21,369 bases of DNA from an uncultured Clostridia bacterium. Lineage in GTDB: Bacteria; Bacillota; Clostridia; Christensenellales; CAG-314. Position 1 is the first letter of the stretch. Each line of letters starts with the position of its first letter. The translations under genes and the position numbers were made by a program. Positions 13,282-21,369 of the stretch are shown piece by piece. Location: assembly GCA_937915515.1 (NCBI GenBank), contig CALGIK010000049.1, forward strand, positions 1 through 21,369, written 5' to 3'. The notes under the pieces were generated by a model. That model was not told the DNA's origin and did no database searches. It was given only the letters and a program-made list of their open reading frames with translations.

Positions 13282-16200
13282 ATGAAAAACAGAAAGTTAC
13301 TAGTTGTGTTTATAGCGCTTGTAATGATATGTTCTATTGTAATGGCGGGTTATGCGCCGTTAAACGAGAGCATAAAAGCTAAAAGCGCAGCCAACACATC
13401 CGCAGTGACTAATGAAGGTGTAAAATCTGACAGCTTTTCTAAGTTGAACGGTGATTACACCCGTAAGTTTGATCCCAACGTGTTTGCCGAAGGCATGCTG
13501 ACCACATCAGATGAGTTAGATGCTATTACAAACACTGAGCGTTTTGATGCGGATGAGGAAATTTGGGTTATTGTAGAAATGCAAGGGGATTCCCTTTTGG
13601 CACAATACAACAATACCGAAAAACAAAACTATTCTTCCTTAGAAGAGTATGTTACTTCTCGCCAAGGTGCTTTAACTCAAACAAACTTGCTTATTCAGCA
13701 GAGCACACTTATGAAATCTTTTAGCAAAGCTAAACTCAATATCGAATATAAATACAACTATACTTCGATATTAAACGGTTTTGCCGCAAAAATCAGATTT
13801 GGCGATATCGGTAAATTAAAAGCATATTCTGCTGTTAAAAATGTTATTGTTTCGGAAGTTTACGATGTACCTCAAACAATAGTATCAAACGAAGTAAGCG
13901 TATATAGCACGGGTATCTTTAACAGTTCAGGCTGCGGATACACCGGCGAAGGCTTAGTTGTTGCGGTGCTTGATACCGGTATAGATTATGAACACGAAGT
14001 TTTTAGACAAAACATGGACGAATTAGATATCGCCATGGATAAAGAATACATAGCAAATAAACTGAGTGAGTTAGAAGCTACTAATCTTTATCAGGGTCTA
14101 TCCGTGGACGACGTTTATTCGAGCAAAAAAATACCTTTTGCATTTGACTATGCGGACAGAGATGCTAACGCTTATCCTATAAATAATCCGCACGGCGTGC
14201 ACGTTTCGGGTATTATCGTAGGCAGATCAAATACAATTACGGGTGTCGCACCCGATGCGCAGCTATGTGCCATGAAGGTTTTCTCTGATTATCGTCAAGG
14301 CGCACGTCAGATTGACCTTTTGGCTGCTTTGTCCGACTGCATAACCTTAGGTGTAGACGTTATTAATATGTCTTTAGGTTCGGATGGCGGATATCAGACA
14401 GTATCTGAGGGCAATTATATCGGTACACTCTATGACAGTTTGCGTACAGCCGGTATATCTATGATAGTCGCAGCGGGCAACAGTTACAACTCCTATATGA
14501 ACAGCGCATACGGCAGCACAGCTTTAACTTCTAATCCTGATACAGGTATTATCAGCAGTCCTGCCAGTTATTCCACAACTACATCCGTAGCTTCAATAAA
14601 CGGCATAAAGTCGGAATTTTTATCGGCTAACGACGGCGAAACAATCGCTTTCTTTGATAATGCCAGCAATGCAGCTTCTATTCAATATAATTTCTATAAT
14701 ATGTTGGAAGGGAAATTACAAAACAATTTGTCTCTTCCGCAATTTGAAAACGGTAAAGTTAAACTGGAATACGTTACTGTACCGGGATTGGGTTCTATTT
14801 TTGACTATAAAGGAATAGACGTTCAAAATAAAATAGCGTTGGTTCAGCGCGGTACCATAACATTTGAAGAAAAAGCAATGGCTGCTAATACAAAAGGCGC
14901 TCTTGCTATTGTAGTTTACAACAATACAAACGGCGTAATCAGAATGTCGATAGGTAACGATTTAAAAATACCTGCTTGCTCTATTAATATGGAAGCAGGT
15001 AAGGCTATAGCGGCTCATCCTACCGGCACAATTACACTTGACAGAAACAACCTCGCAGGCCCCTTTATTTCCGACTTCTCTTCATGGGGTCCGTTGCCCA
15101 ATTTAACGCTTGACCCTGATATCACAGGTCACGGCGGCAATATTTTATCCAGCATAACGGGCGGCAACAAATACGCAATTTACAGCGGCACAAGTATGGC
15201 AACGCCTAACCTCGCCGGTGTGACATTGTTAATAAGAGATTATTTACAAAAGACCTATACAAATCTTACACGTCAAGAAGTAACGGCGATGGCAAATCAG
15301 ATTTTGATGAGCACGGCTACCATTGCTAACAACGAAGACGGCGATCCTTACAGCCCGCGTAAGCAAGGCGCAGGATTAGCAAACCTTACAGCCGCTCTTA
15401 ATACAAAAGCGTATCTGTCTGTTGACGGCAGCGAATTTACTAAACTGAGTTTATATGACGATAAAGAAAAGACAGGTGTATATAAGCTTGATTTTAATTT
15501 GGTTAATATGGGATCAAGCGCTTTAAGCTATGCTATCGACACCGATGTTATGACAGAGCAGTTCTCTTGGGTAGAGGATTACGAAGTATTCTCGATTAAA
15601 GAGAGAGCAGAAGTATTAAAAGACAGCAATATAAGCATTAAAGTCAATGATGCTATATGTAATAACGGAATAGTTTCCGTAGAAAGCGGAGCTACTGCCA
15701 AAATTTCTATTACCATAACTATTAGTGCTCAAGCAAAAGCGTATTTAGCTAATTTTGCAAACGGTATGTATGTTGAAGGGTTTGCGCGTTTAGTTGCGCA
15801 AGAAGCGGGCAGCTACAACCTTAACATTCCATATTTGGCGTTTTACGGCAATTGGAATGATGCTCCCATGTTTGACCAAGACTATTACGACGTCGAAGCA
15901 AGCAAAAACGACGGTACCCTTACGGAAGATGAAAAATTAAAGGCCACCGTATTTGCCACTACTCCGCTTTCGGCTTATTATCTTGATATACGTCCATATA
16001 GCGAGCAATACCTTAAAAATACTTACATTTTACCGATGGGATCCTACTTGTTTAGTTTACCGGCTAACGAGACGCCAATCAATCCCGACAGAGACCGCAA
16101 TGCAATGGGCTACTATGTTGATACTACATACGGTCTGTATAACGTATATTTGGGTTTGCTCAGAGGCGCAAAATGGTTGGACTTTACTATCTCCGAGTAT

Positions 16201-19200
16201 TATACAGGCAAAATAGTAACACAAAAAACCTACAACAATATTCGTAAATCTTTCAGAGGAATGCCTTCATTTATCTATGACGGTCAAAATACCGAAGATT
16301 CGACCGATACTGTTTTAGATAATATGCTGTTCTTTACACAAGCCTTAAACGTCGCCAATAACTCTAAGTATTTAGTGACAATTAATGCAGGTATCGATTA
16401 TGAAGGAGGCGAAAAAGTACCCAATCACTCATATTCGTTTGAGTTTTATGTGGACTATGAAGCCCCGACGCTGACTAAGGTTGACTATAGAATTAAGGAA
16501 AATGTCGACAACTACGATAAGCCTTATTCTTATTATGCAAAACTAAATGTTTATGACAACCATTATGCAATGGGTGCTTTTGTCGGCTATTTCTATAAAG
16601 AAGGCGGTAAAAATTATATAACATCTACCGGTATGGCGACTCCTGTACGCGGACAAAGGAATTCGATTTCAACCATCGAAATTGATATAACTGATTATCT
16701 GCAATATGTCGATCAAAATGATTGTTTGACAATTATTTTACAAGACTATGCGATGAACGAATCATATTATACGATTTCGTTGCCCCGTAACATTACAAAC
16801 TTGAGACTTAGTGATGCCGACCAAAACATCACCATGAAAATGTTTGAGACACGTACTGTTACTCCTATCGTTACCCCTTCCAACCAATGGACGGACGGAC
16901 TTAATTGGGTTTCTTCAGATACGAATGTTGCAATTGTAAACAACGGTGTGATTTACGCAATCAACGAAGGCACCTGCACTATTACGATAACCGATAAACC
17001 TCTTTTTGAAGATGAAGAAAAGCATACTCCGTGGTTCTCAAACGGTTCGCACTGGGACGGAAGCGCTGTTATAAACGTAACAGTCGGAGCCGAAAGCGGC
17101 AATAACAGAAAAGCTAATCCTACAAAGATTAAACTTGACGGTTATACCTTTAAAACAGGTTTTTATCGCGACAGTCTCGGTATGACCTGGAATCCTAACA
17201 TGGAAAGAGCTTTTGATACGATTAAAATTTATCCCAATGAGGAACTGATAATAAATTACTCTCTTGAGCCGTGGAATGTAATACCTGACGAGTATAGACT
17301 TGAATGGCGTTCGACAAATCCTTCCATTGCTGAGGTGAAAGAGATTACAGAAACAAAAAAGAATTCTCAAGGTGAAAACGAAACAATAATAAAAGGGTAC
17401 TACATTGCTACCTATAAAAAAGGTACGACCCGTATCAGCGTTAAGGTTGTAGATAAAGTGACCGGAAAAGATTACACTTCAACAGCTTTGTCGTTTGAAG
17501 TTTCAGATCCTTTTGTAATTACTAACTATGTATTGACAAAATACTACGGTTATGGAGACGAAAACGGTGTTGTAACTCTGCCTACAGATGTTTACTATAC
17601 TGCTATAGGTGACTATGCATTTGTTCATCTTGACAGCGGAAAGCTTGCTTCTCCCTATAATAACCCTCCATATTTCTATGTCGGCAACAGTAAGATTACC
17701 AAAGTCATTATTCATGAAGGTGTTGAATCAATAGGAAAATATGCATTTTATGATTGCGTTAACCTTACGGAAGTAGTGCTTCCTACAACGATTACCCCTG
17801 GCACCAGTTCTTATCTGACGGCTATAGGCGAAGGTGCTTTCAGAGGCTGTTCCGAATTAACAAATATCAATATCGGAAAAATTGCCGACGGAAAATGCCC
17901 CGTAACAACTTTAGGCGATTATGCTTTCTATAACTGCAAAAAGCTAAATAACTTTGACTTCAGTTCAATAGGATGGATAGGTAATTATTGCTTTAAAGAT
18001 TGTGATAAGCTTACCAGCGTTGATTTGCCTAACCTTGCTATATGCGGAGTAAACGCATTTGAGGCCTGCTCATTACTCTCCAATGTAACGCTTTATCCTT
18101 CCACTAAGCTAGGAGAAGGCATGTTTAAGGAATGTAACAAGATTGCTTCAATAAGCTTGCCTTATACATCAATACCTGCTTTTATGTTCCAAAATTGTGA
18201 CGGACTTTCTGTTGTAAACTTCACCGGTGCTATAGACACTTTAGGCGATTACAGCTTCAACAATTGTGATACATTAAAAACAGTAAACTTTTCTAAAGAT
18301 GCTACACTAAACAATGTAGGCTTAAGCGTGTTTATTAAATGCAATAACCTTAAAAAATTTACCGTCGCAAGCGGAAACACTGCGTTGACAACAGCTTATT
18401 CAGGTGCTATAATACTGAACAGCGATTCTACCAAATTTTTACTTATTGCGCCCGGCTTTAATATGACGAGCAGTTATAATTGGGCAACTTCTAATGTTAA
18501 GACAATAGGTCAAACGACGTTTTCAGGCAGAACAGATATTGTTAATCTTGATTTGTCGGCATCAAAAATTGAAATCATTGATAAGTGGGCATTTGCTGAA
18601 AATCAAATTATCAATTCTATAAAATTCCCCTCATCGCTAACACTCATCGGAGAACTCGCATTTGCCGGATGCTATAACTTAACTTCCGTAGCGATTCCCG
18701 ACGGAGTAACAGTAGATATAGGTGCTTTCTTTAACTGTGCTCAAATTTTATATGATTCCAACGGCTCACCCTATTTAGGGAAAGCTTTGCTTGAGGTCAC
18801 TGTCGGAAAGGATGTTAAGTTAGGCGAAGCAGCATTTTACCTTTGTCAGGGTCTACAAAAAGTTAATTTACCCGATGACAAAAGCGTCACGATAGACGTA
18901 GCTACATTTGCGGCTTGTGTAAGCATGCAAGAAATAGACCTTACTCAATTTATCGAAATACCCAATTCCGCTTTTGTTGATTGCTTCTCGTTAGTCAATC
19001 CTGATCTATCAGAAACACAAAAAATCGGCGAAGAATCATTTGCTTTTGGCTCTGTATCTTCTTCATACTATACTTATCTGAATTTAGATAGCGTAACTGA
19101 AATAGGAGAAGGTGCATTTTATGGAAATGCGGCATTGATGGAAGTCGAATTAGGCGAAAACCTAAAGGTTATACCTGCTTTTGGTTTTGCGGCGTGTTTC

Positions 19201-20946
19201 AATCTCTCTCTGATTAACCTTGATTATATTGAGGAAGTTGGCGAAGGAGCATTCTGTTACAATTTCGGTACTCCGTTGCAGGCAATAAATGTAGGCGGAC
19301 AAACAATGTTTGTTATCCCCGATTTTTACCCGGGAAGCGGATTAAGGACATTAAATTTAACAAACTGCAAAAAGATAGGTGACGGAGCGTTTGCATATAA
19401 CTGTTGGATAAACACAATTAATGCTCCGATAGTAGAAGAAATCGGTATGGAAGCTTTTGCTGCATATACAACTATAGATTATGAAGCATCGGTAGCAAAC
19501 AATTACACCTATGTGCCTATGTATGTATCAAGTCTAAAAACGGTAAACTTCGGCACTGCCGAAAGAGATATCAAGATAGGCGATTTGACGTTCTATATGT
19601 GTTTTAATCTTGAAACAATCGATTTTAGCAATATTACCGAAATGGGCGAAGCAGCTTTTTACAATTGCCAAAAACTTCAAACTGTCATTGCTCCAAAATT
19701 AACAAGCATGGGGATAGCAGCATTTGCCGGTAATAATAATATGACAAGTTTCTATGCCGTCAATATCACAGAGATTCCTGACGGAGCTTTTGACGGATGC
19801 AACAAATTATCTGATTTAACAGTCGGAGAATTAACAAGGATCGGTAGTTTATCTCTTTGCTTTACGGCGATCAACTCTATCACTCTTACCGATAAATTAA
19901 TCGATAAGGACGATAAAGTTGCTATTGGTGAAGGAGCCTTCGCAGGAATTGAAACCCTTTCTGAGTTTACAAAGCAAATAACCACTATTGACGGTACTTT
20001 TACAACAAACACCTTTAAACTAAACGATAATTACTTTGTTGATAACGGTATGTTATATAGGGTGCTACCTAACGGCGGATACGAGCTTATTAGTTTGCCC
20101 GGCGGCAAAACAGATAAAGAAGTCACGATATTGGACGGCACACAAAGGATTGGCGCTTATGCAGGCATGGCAAACAATCATGTAACAACACTTTATTTGC
20201 CGCGTTCTCTTAAAACCATAGGCGAAAGTGCGTTTGATAAATGCGAAAAATTATCAGTTATTGTATTCCAGTCTTGGCGCATGCCCGAACTTGAAGGTTT
20301 ATTTTACGGCTATGAATTACGCACTAACGGAATATACGATATTGAAAGACCAAACGACAGCATAATCAATTACCGTGCACTTATAGGCGTACCTATAATT
20401 TACTACTACTTTAACTTTGCATGGTATCCCGAAAATGTTAACGAGCCTGCTCCAAATTTGGTAGCTGTATGTCCCACAAACGGCGTTTCGTATGAAAGCT
20501 GGATTGTATCAATTATGTTTGACTCGATTGTATCGGGTGCTGCAACCATGACAGATCAATCGGTAATAGTCGAAGGTATACTTAATAATTTGCCGGATGC
20601 CATGAGGGTTCAACTTACTGACGAAGCGGCTATAGTAGCGGCGCGTAAAGCTTATGACAGTATATCTGATGCAACACAAAGATTCTTATTGTCAAAGGCT
20701 TACGGGAGATTAACTTCAGCGGAAATGCGTTTAGCGCAAATAAAGCCAGGACAGCCTGATGAAAAACCGACAGACTATGAATCTCTGTACAACGAAGCTC
20801 TCAAATCAATTAAGAGTCTTGTAACAGCAGTATGGGTTATCGGCGCTGTTGCTGCGGTAATTGCTATCGGCTTTGTATTGTATGTATTCGTATTCTCTAA
20901 GATGATAGAGAAAAGAAAAGCTGACACAAGAAACAAATACGAATAA
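13282..20946 (+). CDS. Giant membrane-anchored subtilisin-like (S8) protease with LRR_5 array
   Basis: A 2554-residue secreted, membrane-anchored protein. Order: signal peptide (1-23, no lipobox); inhibitor-I9-like propeptide (about 90-200); S8 catalytic domain with Asp231 (VLDTGID), His304 (HGVHVSG), oxyanion Asn400 (AAGN) and Ser638 (SGTSMATP), so the triad is complete; a PA domain inserted at about 480-590, as in C5a-peptidase or lactocepin-type enzymes; Fn3_5-like domain (715-860); Ig-like segment (1040-1170); Big_2-like domains (about 1173-1240 and 1290-1412); LRR_5/BspA repeats (about 1414-2337) of the pattern IGEGAFxxCxxL; a helical segment with LTDEAAIVAARKAYDSIS and LTSAEMRLAQ; one membrane helix (about 2513-2540) and a short basic tail. 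No LPxTG motif. It probably degrades or processes extracellular proteins at the cell surface, with the LRR array binding the target; the substrate is unknown. Own promoter and GGAGGT site. No frameshift across 7.7 kb. Confidence 0.93.
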   Translation: MKNRKLLVVFIALVMICSIVMAGYAPLNESIKAKSAANTSAVTNEGVKSDSFSKLNGDYTRKFDPNVFAEGMLTTSDELDAITNTERFDADEEIWVIVEMQGDSLLAQYNNTEKQNYSSLEEYVTSRQGALTQTNLLIQQSTLMKSFSKAKLNIEYKYNYTSILNGFAAKIRFGDIGKLKAYSAVKNVIVSEVYDVPQTIVSNEVSVYSTGIFNSSGCGYTGEGLVVAVLDTGIDYEHEVFRQNMDELDIAMDKEYIANKLSELEATNLYQGLSVDDVYSSKKIPFAFDYADRDANAYPINNPHGVHVSGIIVGRSNTITGVAPDAQLCAMKVFSDYRQGARQIDLLAALSDCITLGVDVINMSLGSDGGYQTVSEGNYIGTLYDSLRTAGISMIVAAGNSYNSYMNSAYGSTALTSNPDTGIISSPASYSTTTSVASINGIKSEFLSANDGETIAFFDNASNAASIQYNFYNMLEGKLQNNLSLPQFENGKVKLEYVTVPGLGSIFDYKGIDVQNKIALVQRGTITFEEKAMAANTKGALAIVVYNNTNGVIRMSIGNDLKIPACSINMEAGKAIAAHPTGTITLDRNNLAGPFISDFSSWGPLPNLTLDPDITGHGGNILSSITGGNKYAIYSGTSMATPNLAGVTLLIRDYLQKTYTNLTRQEVTAMANQILMSTATIANNEDGDPYSPRKQGAGLANLTAALNTKAYLSVDGSEFTKLSLYDDKEKTGVYKLDFNLVNMGSSALSYAIDTDVMTEQFSWVEDYEVFSIKERAEVLKDSNISIKVNDAICNNGIVSVESGATAKISITITISAQAKAYLANFANGMYVEGFARLVAQEAGSYNLNIPYLAFYGNWNDAPMFDQDYYDVEASKNDGTLTEDEKLKATVFATTPLSAYYLDIRPYSEQYLKNTYILPMGSYLFSLPANETPINPDRDRNAMGYYVDTTYGLYNVYLGLLRGAKWLDFTISEYYTGKIVTQKTYNNIRKSFRGMPSFIYDGQNTEDSTDTVLDNMLFFTQALNVANNSKYLVTINAGIDYEGGEKVPNHSYSFEFYVDYEAPTLTKVDYRIKENVDNYDKPYSYYAKLNVYDNHYAMGAFVGYFYKEGGKNYITSTGMATPVRGQRNSISTIEIDITDYLQYVDQNDCLTIILQDYAMNESYYTISLPRNITNLRLSDADQNITMKMFETRTVTPIVTPSNQWTDGLNWVSSDTNVAIVNNGVIYAINEGTCTITITDKPLFEDEEKHTPWFSNGSHWDGSAVINVTVGAESGNNRKANPTKIKLDGYTFKTGFYRDSLGMTWNPNMERAFDTIKIYPNEELIINYSLEPWNVIPDEYRLEWRSTNPSIAEVKEITETKKNSQGENETIIKGYYIATYKKGTTRISVKVVDKVTGKDYTSTALSFEVSDPFVITNYVLTKYYGYGDENGVVTLPTDVYYTAIGDYAFVHLDSGKLASPYNNPPYFYVGNSKITKVIIHEGVESIGKYAFYDCVNLTEVVLPTTITPGTSSYLTAIGEGAFRGCSELTNINIGKIADGKCPVTTLGDYAFYNCKKLNNFDFSSIGWIGNYCFKDCDKLTSVDLPNLAICGVNAFEACSLLSNVTLYPSTKLGEGMFKECNKIASISLPYTSIPAFMFQNCDGLSVVNFTGAIDTLGDYSFNNCDTLKTVNFSKDATLNNVGLSVFIKCNNLKKFTVASGNTALTTAYSGAIILNSDSTKFLLIAPGFNMTSSYNWATSNVKTIGQTTFSGRTDIVNLDLSASKIEIIDKWAFAENQIINSIKFPSSLTLIGELAFAGCYNLTSVAIPDGVTVDIGAFFNCAQILYDSNGSPYLGKALLEVTVGKDVKLGEAAFYLCQGLQKVNLPDDKSVTIDVATFAACVSMQEIDLTQFIEIPNSAFVDCFSLVNPDLSETQKIGEESFAFGSVSSSYYTYLNLDSVTEIGEGAFYGNAALMEVELGENLKVIPAFGFAACFNLSLINLDYIEEVGEGAFCYNFGTPLQAINVGGQTMFVIPDFYPGSGLRTLNLTNCKKIGDGAFAYNCWINTINAPIVEEIGMEAFAAYTTIDYEASVANNYTYVPMYVSSLKTVNFGTAERDIKIGDLTFYMCFNLETIDFSNITEMGEAAFYNCQKLQTVIAPKLTSMGIAAFAGNNNMTSFYAVNITEIPDGAFDGCNKLSDLTVGELTRIGSLSLCFTAINSITLTDKLIDKDDKVAIGEGAFAGIETLSEFTKQITTIDGTFTTNTFKLNDNYFVDNGMLYRVLPNGGYELISLPGGKTDKEVTILDGTQRIGAYAGMANNHVTTLYLPRSLKTIGESAFDKCEKLSVIVFQSWRMPELEGLFYGYELRTNGIYDIERPNDSIINYRALIGVPIIYYYFNFAWYPENVNEPAPNLVAVCPTNGVSYESWIVSIMFDSIVSGAATMTDQSVIVEGILNNLPDAMRVQLTDEAAIVAARKAYDSISDATQRFLLSKAYGRLTSAEMRLAQIKPGQPDEKPTDYESLYNEALKSIKSLVTAVWVIGAVAAVIAIGFVLYVFVFSKMIEKRKADTRNKYE

Positions 20947-20993
20947 TTTATTACACAAAAACACATACCAAAAATAATACTAAATTTCAACGA

Positions 20994-21020
20994 ATCCGCG
21001 GCGCTAAAACCGCCGCGGAT
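20994..21020. promoter_or_regulatory. GC-rich perfect hairpin before the last lipoprotein gene
   Basis: ATCCGCGGCG (20994-21003) and CGCCGCGGAT (21011-21020) form a perfect 10-bp stem with loop CTAAAAC. It lies 48 bases after the protease stop and 12 bases before the next ATG, three bases upstream of the AGGG ribosome site. The plus strand has no T-run after it, so it is not a standard terminator. It may limit read-through, protect an mRNA end or affect translation. Confidence 0.6.
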
Positions 21021-21032
21021 ATAGGGAAAAAA

Positions 21033-21369
21033 ATGAAGACAAAAAAGATATTGATATTAATATGTCTGATAGCTGCAACACTAACAATACTTTGCGGATG
21101 CGCTGACAACGTATTAAAAGACGACACTCAATTACGCAAAGAGGGCAAAAATATTGTTATCAGCTACGATTGCGGCAGATACAGCAATACCGCTGTTTCA
21201 TTGGAAGAAGATGTTAAACCAATGTTATACGGTAAAGTTTCTAAAGATGACGAGAGTAAGTTTCAGATAGGAAGGATGGGCAATTATCAGGTGCGCAATA
21301 TTTATTGCACGGAAAATTGTGCAGCGCCGCAACCGGGAGAAAAGGACGTTAAAGAATTATCGCAGCCCG
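21033..21369 (+). CDS. Lipoprotein of unknown function (3' end outside the window)
   Basis: An open frame of 112 codons that runs off the right edge. It begins MKTKKILILICLI, a signal peptide ending in the lipobox LCGC with Cys23 as the lipidated residue, followed by a charged segment (DDTQLRKEG). Downstream are cysteines in YDCGRY, IYCTENC and a proline-rich PQPGEKD stretch. AGGG (21023-21026) six bases before ATG supports the start. It lies 86 bases after the giant protease on the same strand and might be read from the same transcript, subject to the intervening GC-rich hairpin. No family recognised from the visible part. Confidence 0.75.
   Translation, partial: MKTKKILILICLIAATLTILCGCADNVLKDDTQLRKEGKNIVISYDCGRYSNTAVSLEEDVKPMLYGKVSKDDESKFQIGRMGNYQVRNIYCTENCAAPQPGEKDVKELSQP

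Noticed and set aside
15953..20012. Several open frames of 70-110 codons on either strand within the protease gene
   Set aside because: They lie inside a continuous 2554-codon frame with strong domain evidence, and are shadows of it.
13282..20946. LRR_5 repeat DNA as a tandem-repeat or CRISPR-like array
   Set aside because: The periodicity exists at the protein level only; the nucleotide units are diverged and in one continuous frame.

Overview
The window is AT-rich DNA with strong Shine-Dalgarno sites (AAGGAG, GGAGGT), clean sigma-A-type promoters, a KtrAB potassium system, c-region lipoprotein signals and BspA-type leucine-rich surface proteins. This suggests a low-GC member of Bacillota, probably an uncultured host-associated Clostridia-type bacterium. 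That assignment is inferred from gene content, not from a marker gene. No insertion sequence, phage gene, CRISPR array, tRNA or rRNA was seen.

Left part (1-2670, minus strand): an arsenic-resistance operon in the order arsR, ArsP/DUF318-type permease, small thioredoxin-fold protein, ACR3 arsenite exporter. It is driven by a consensus TTGACA-N17-TATAAT promoter with an inverted-repeat operator over the start site. The ACR3 gene lacks its last third because the window begins with a near-perfect foldback palindrome, most likely an assembly or contig-end artefact. Positions 2700-5370 hold a 72-residue four-cysteine protein, a CbrC/UPF0167-family protein (minus strand), a complete tmRNA gene (ssrA, minus strand) with its terminator, and a small membrane protein of unknown function.

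Middle (5424-8150): ktrB and ktrA encode a K+ uptake channel and its cytosolic RCK regulator. A convergent MarR-family regulator follows, sharing a weak hairpin terminator with ktrA. The marR gene is divergent from a lipoprotein gene, and the shared region carries three copies of an ATTTCRTTRA element, one inside a perfect palindrome, so MarR probably controls both directions.

Right part (8294-21369): a surface-protein region. It contains a lipoprotein with two Big_3-like Ig domains and a long acidic helical part, a lipoprotein with InlB-type (Flg_new) repeats around BspA-type LRR_5 repeats, an ArsP_2-type metal/arsenic exporter (minus strand), a 2554-residue membrane-anchored subtilisin-like protease carrying over 900 residues of LRR_5 repeats, and the start of another lipoprotein. 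The two LRR_5 proteins and the lipoproteins look like cell-envelope components facing outward; joint action is an inference from proximity and shared repeat type.

A recurring regulatory feature is that ktrB, marR and the ArsP_2-type gene have no Shine-Dalgarno site, and each has a promoter whose -10 box ends only 6-10 bases before the start codon, so they are probably translated from leaderless or nearly leaderless mRNAs. Other genes in the window have conventional ribosome binding sites.
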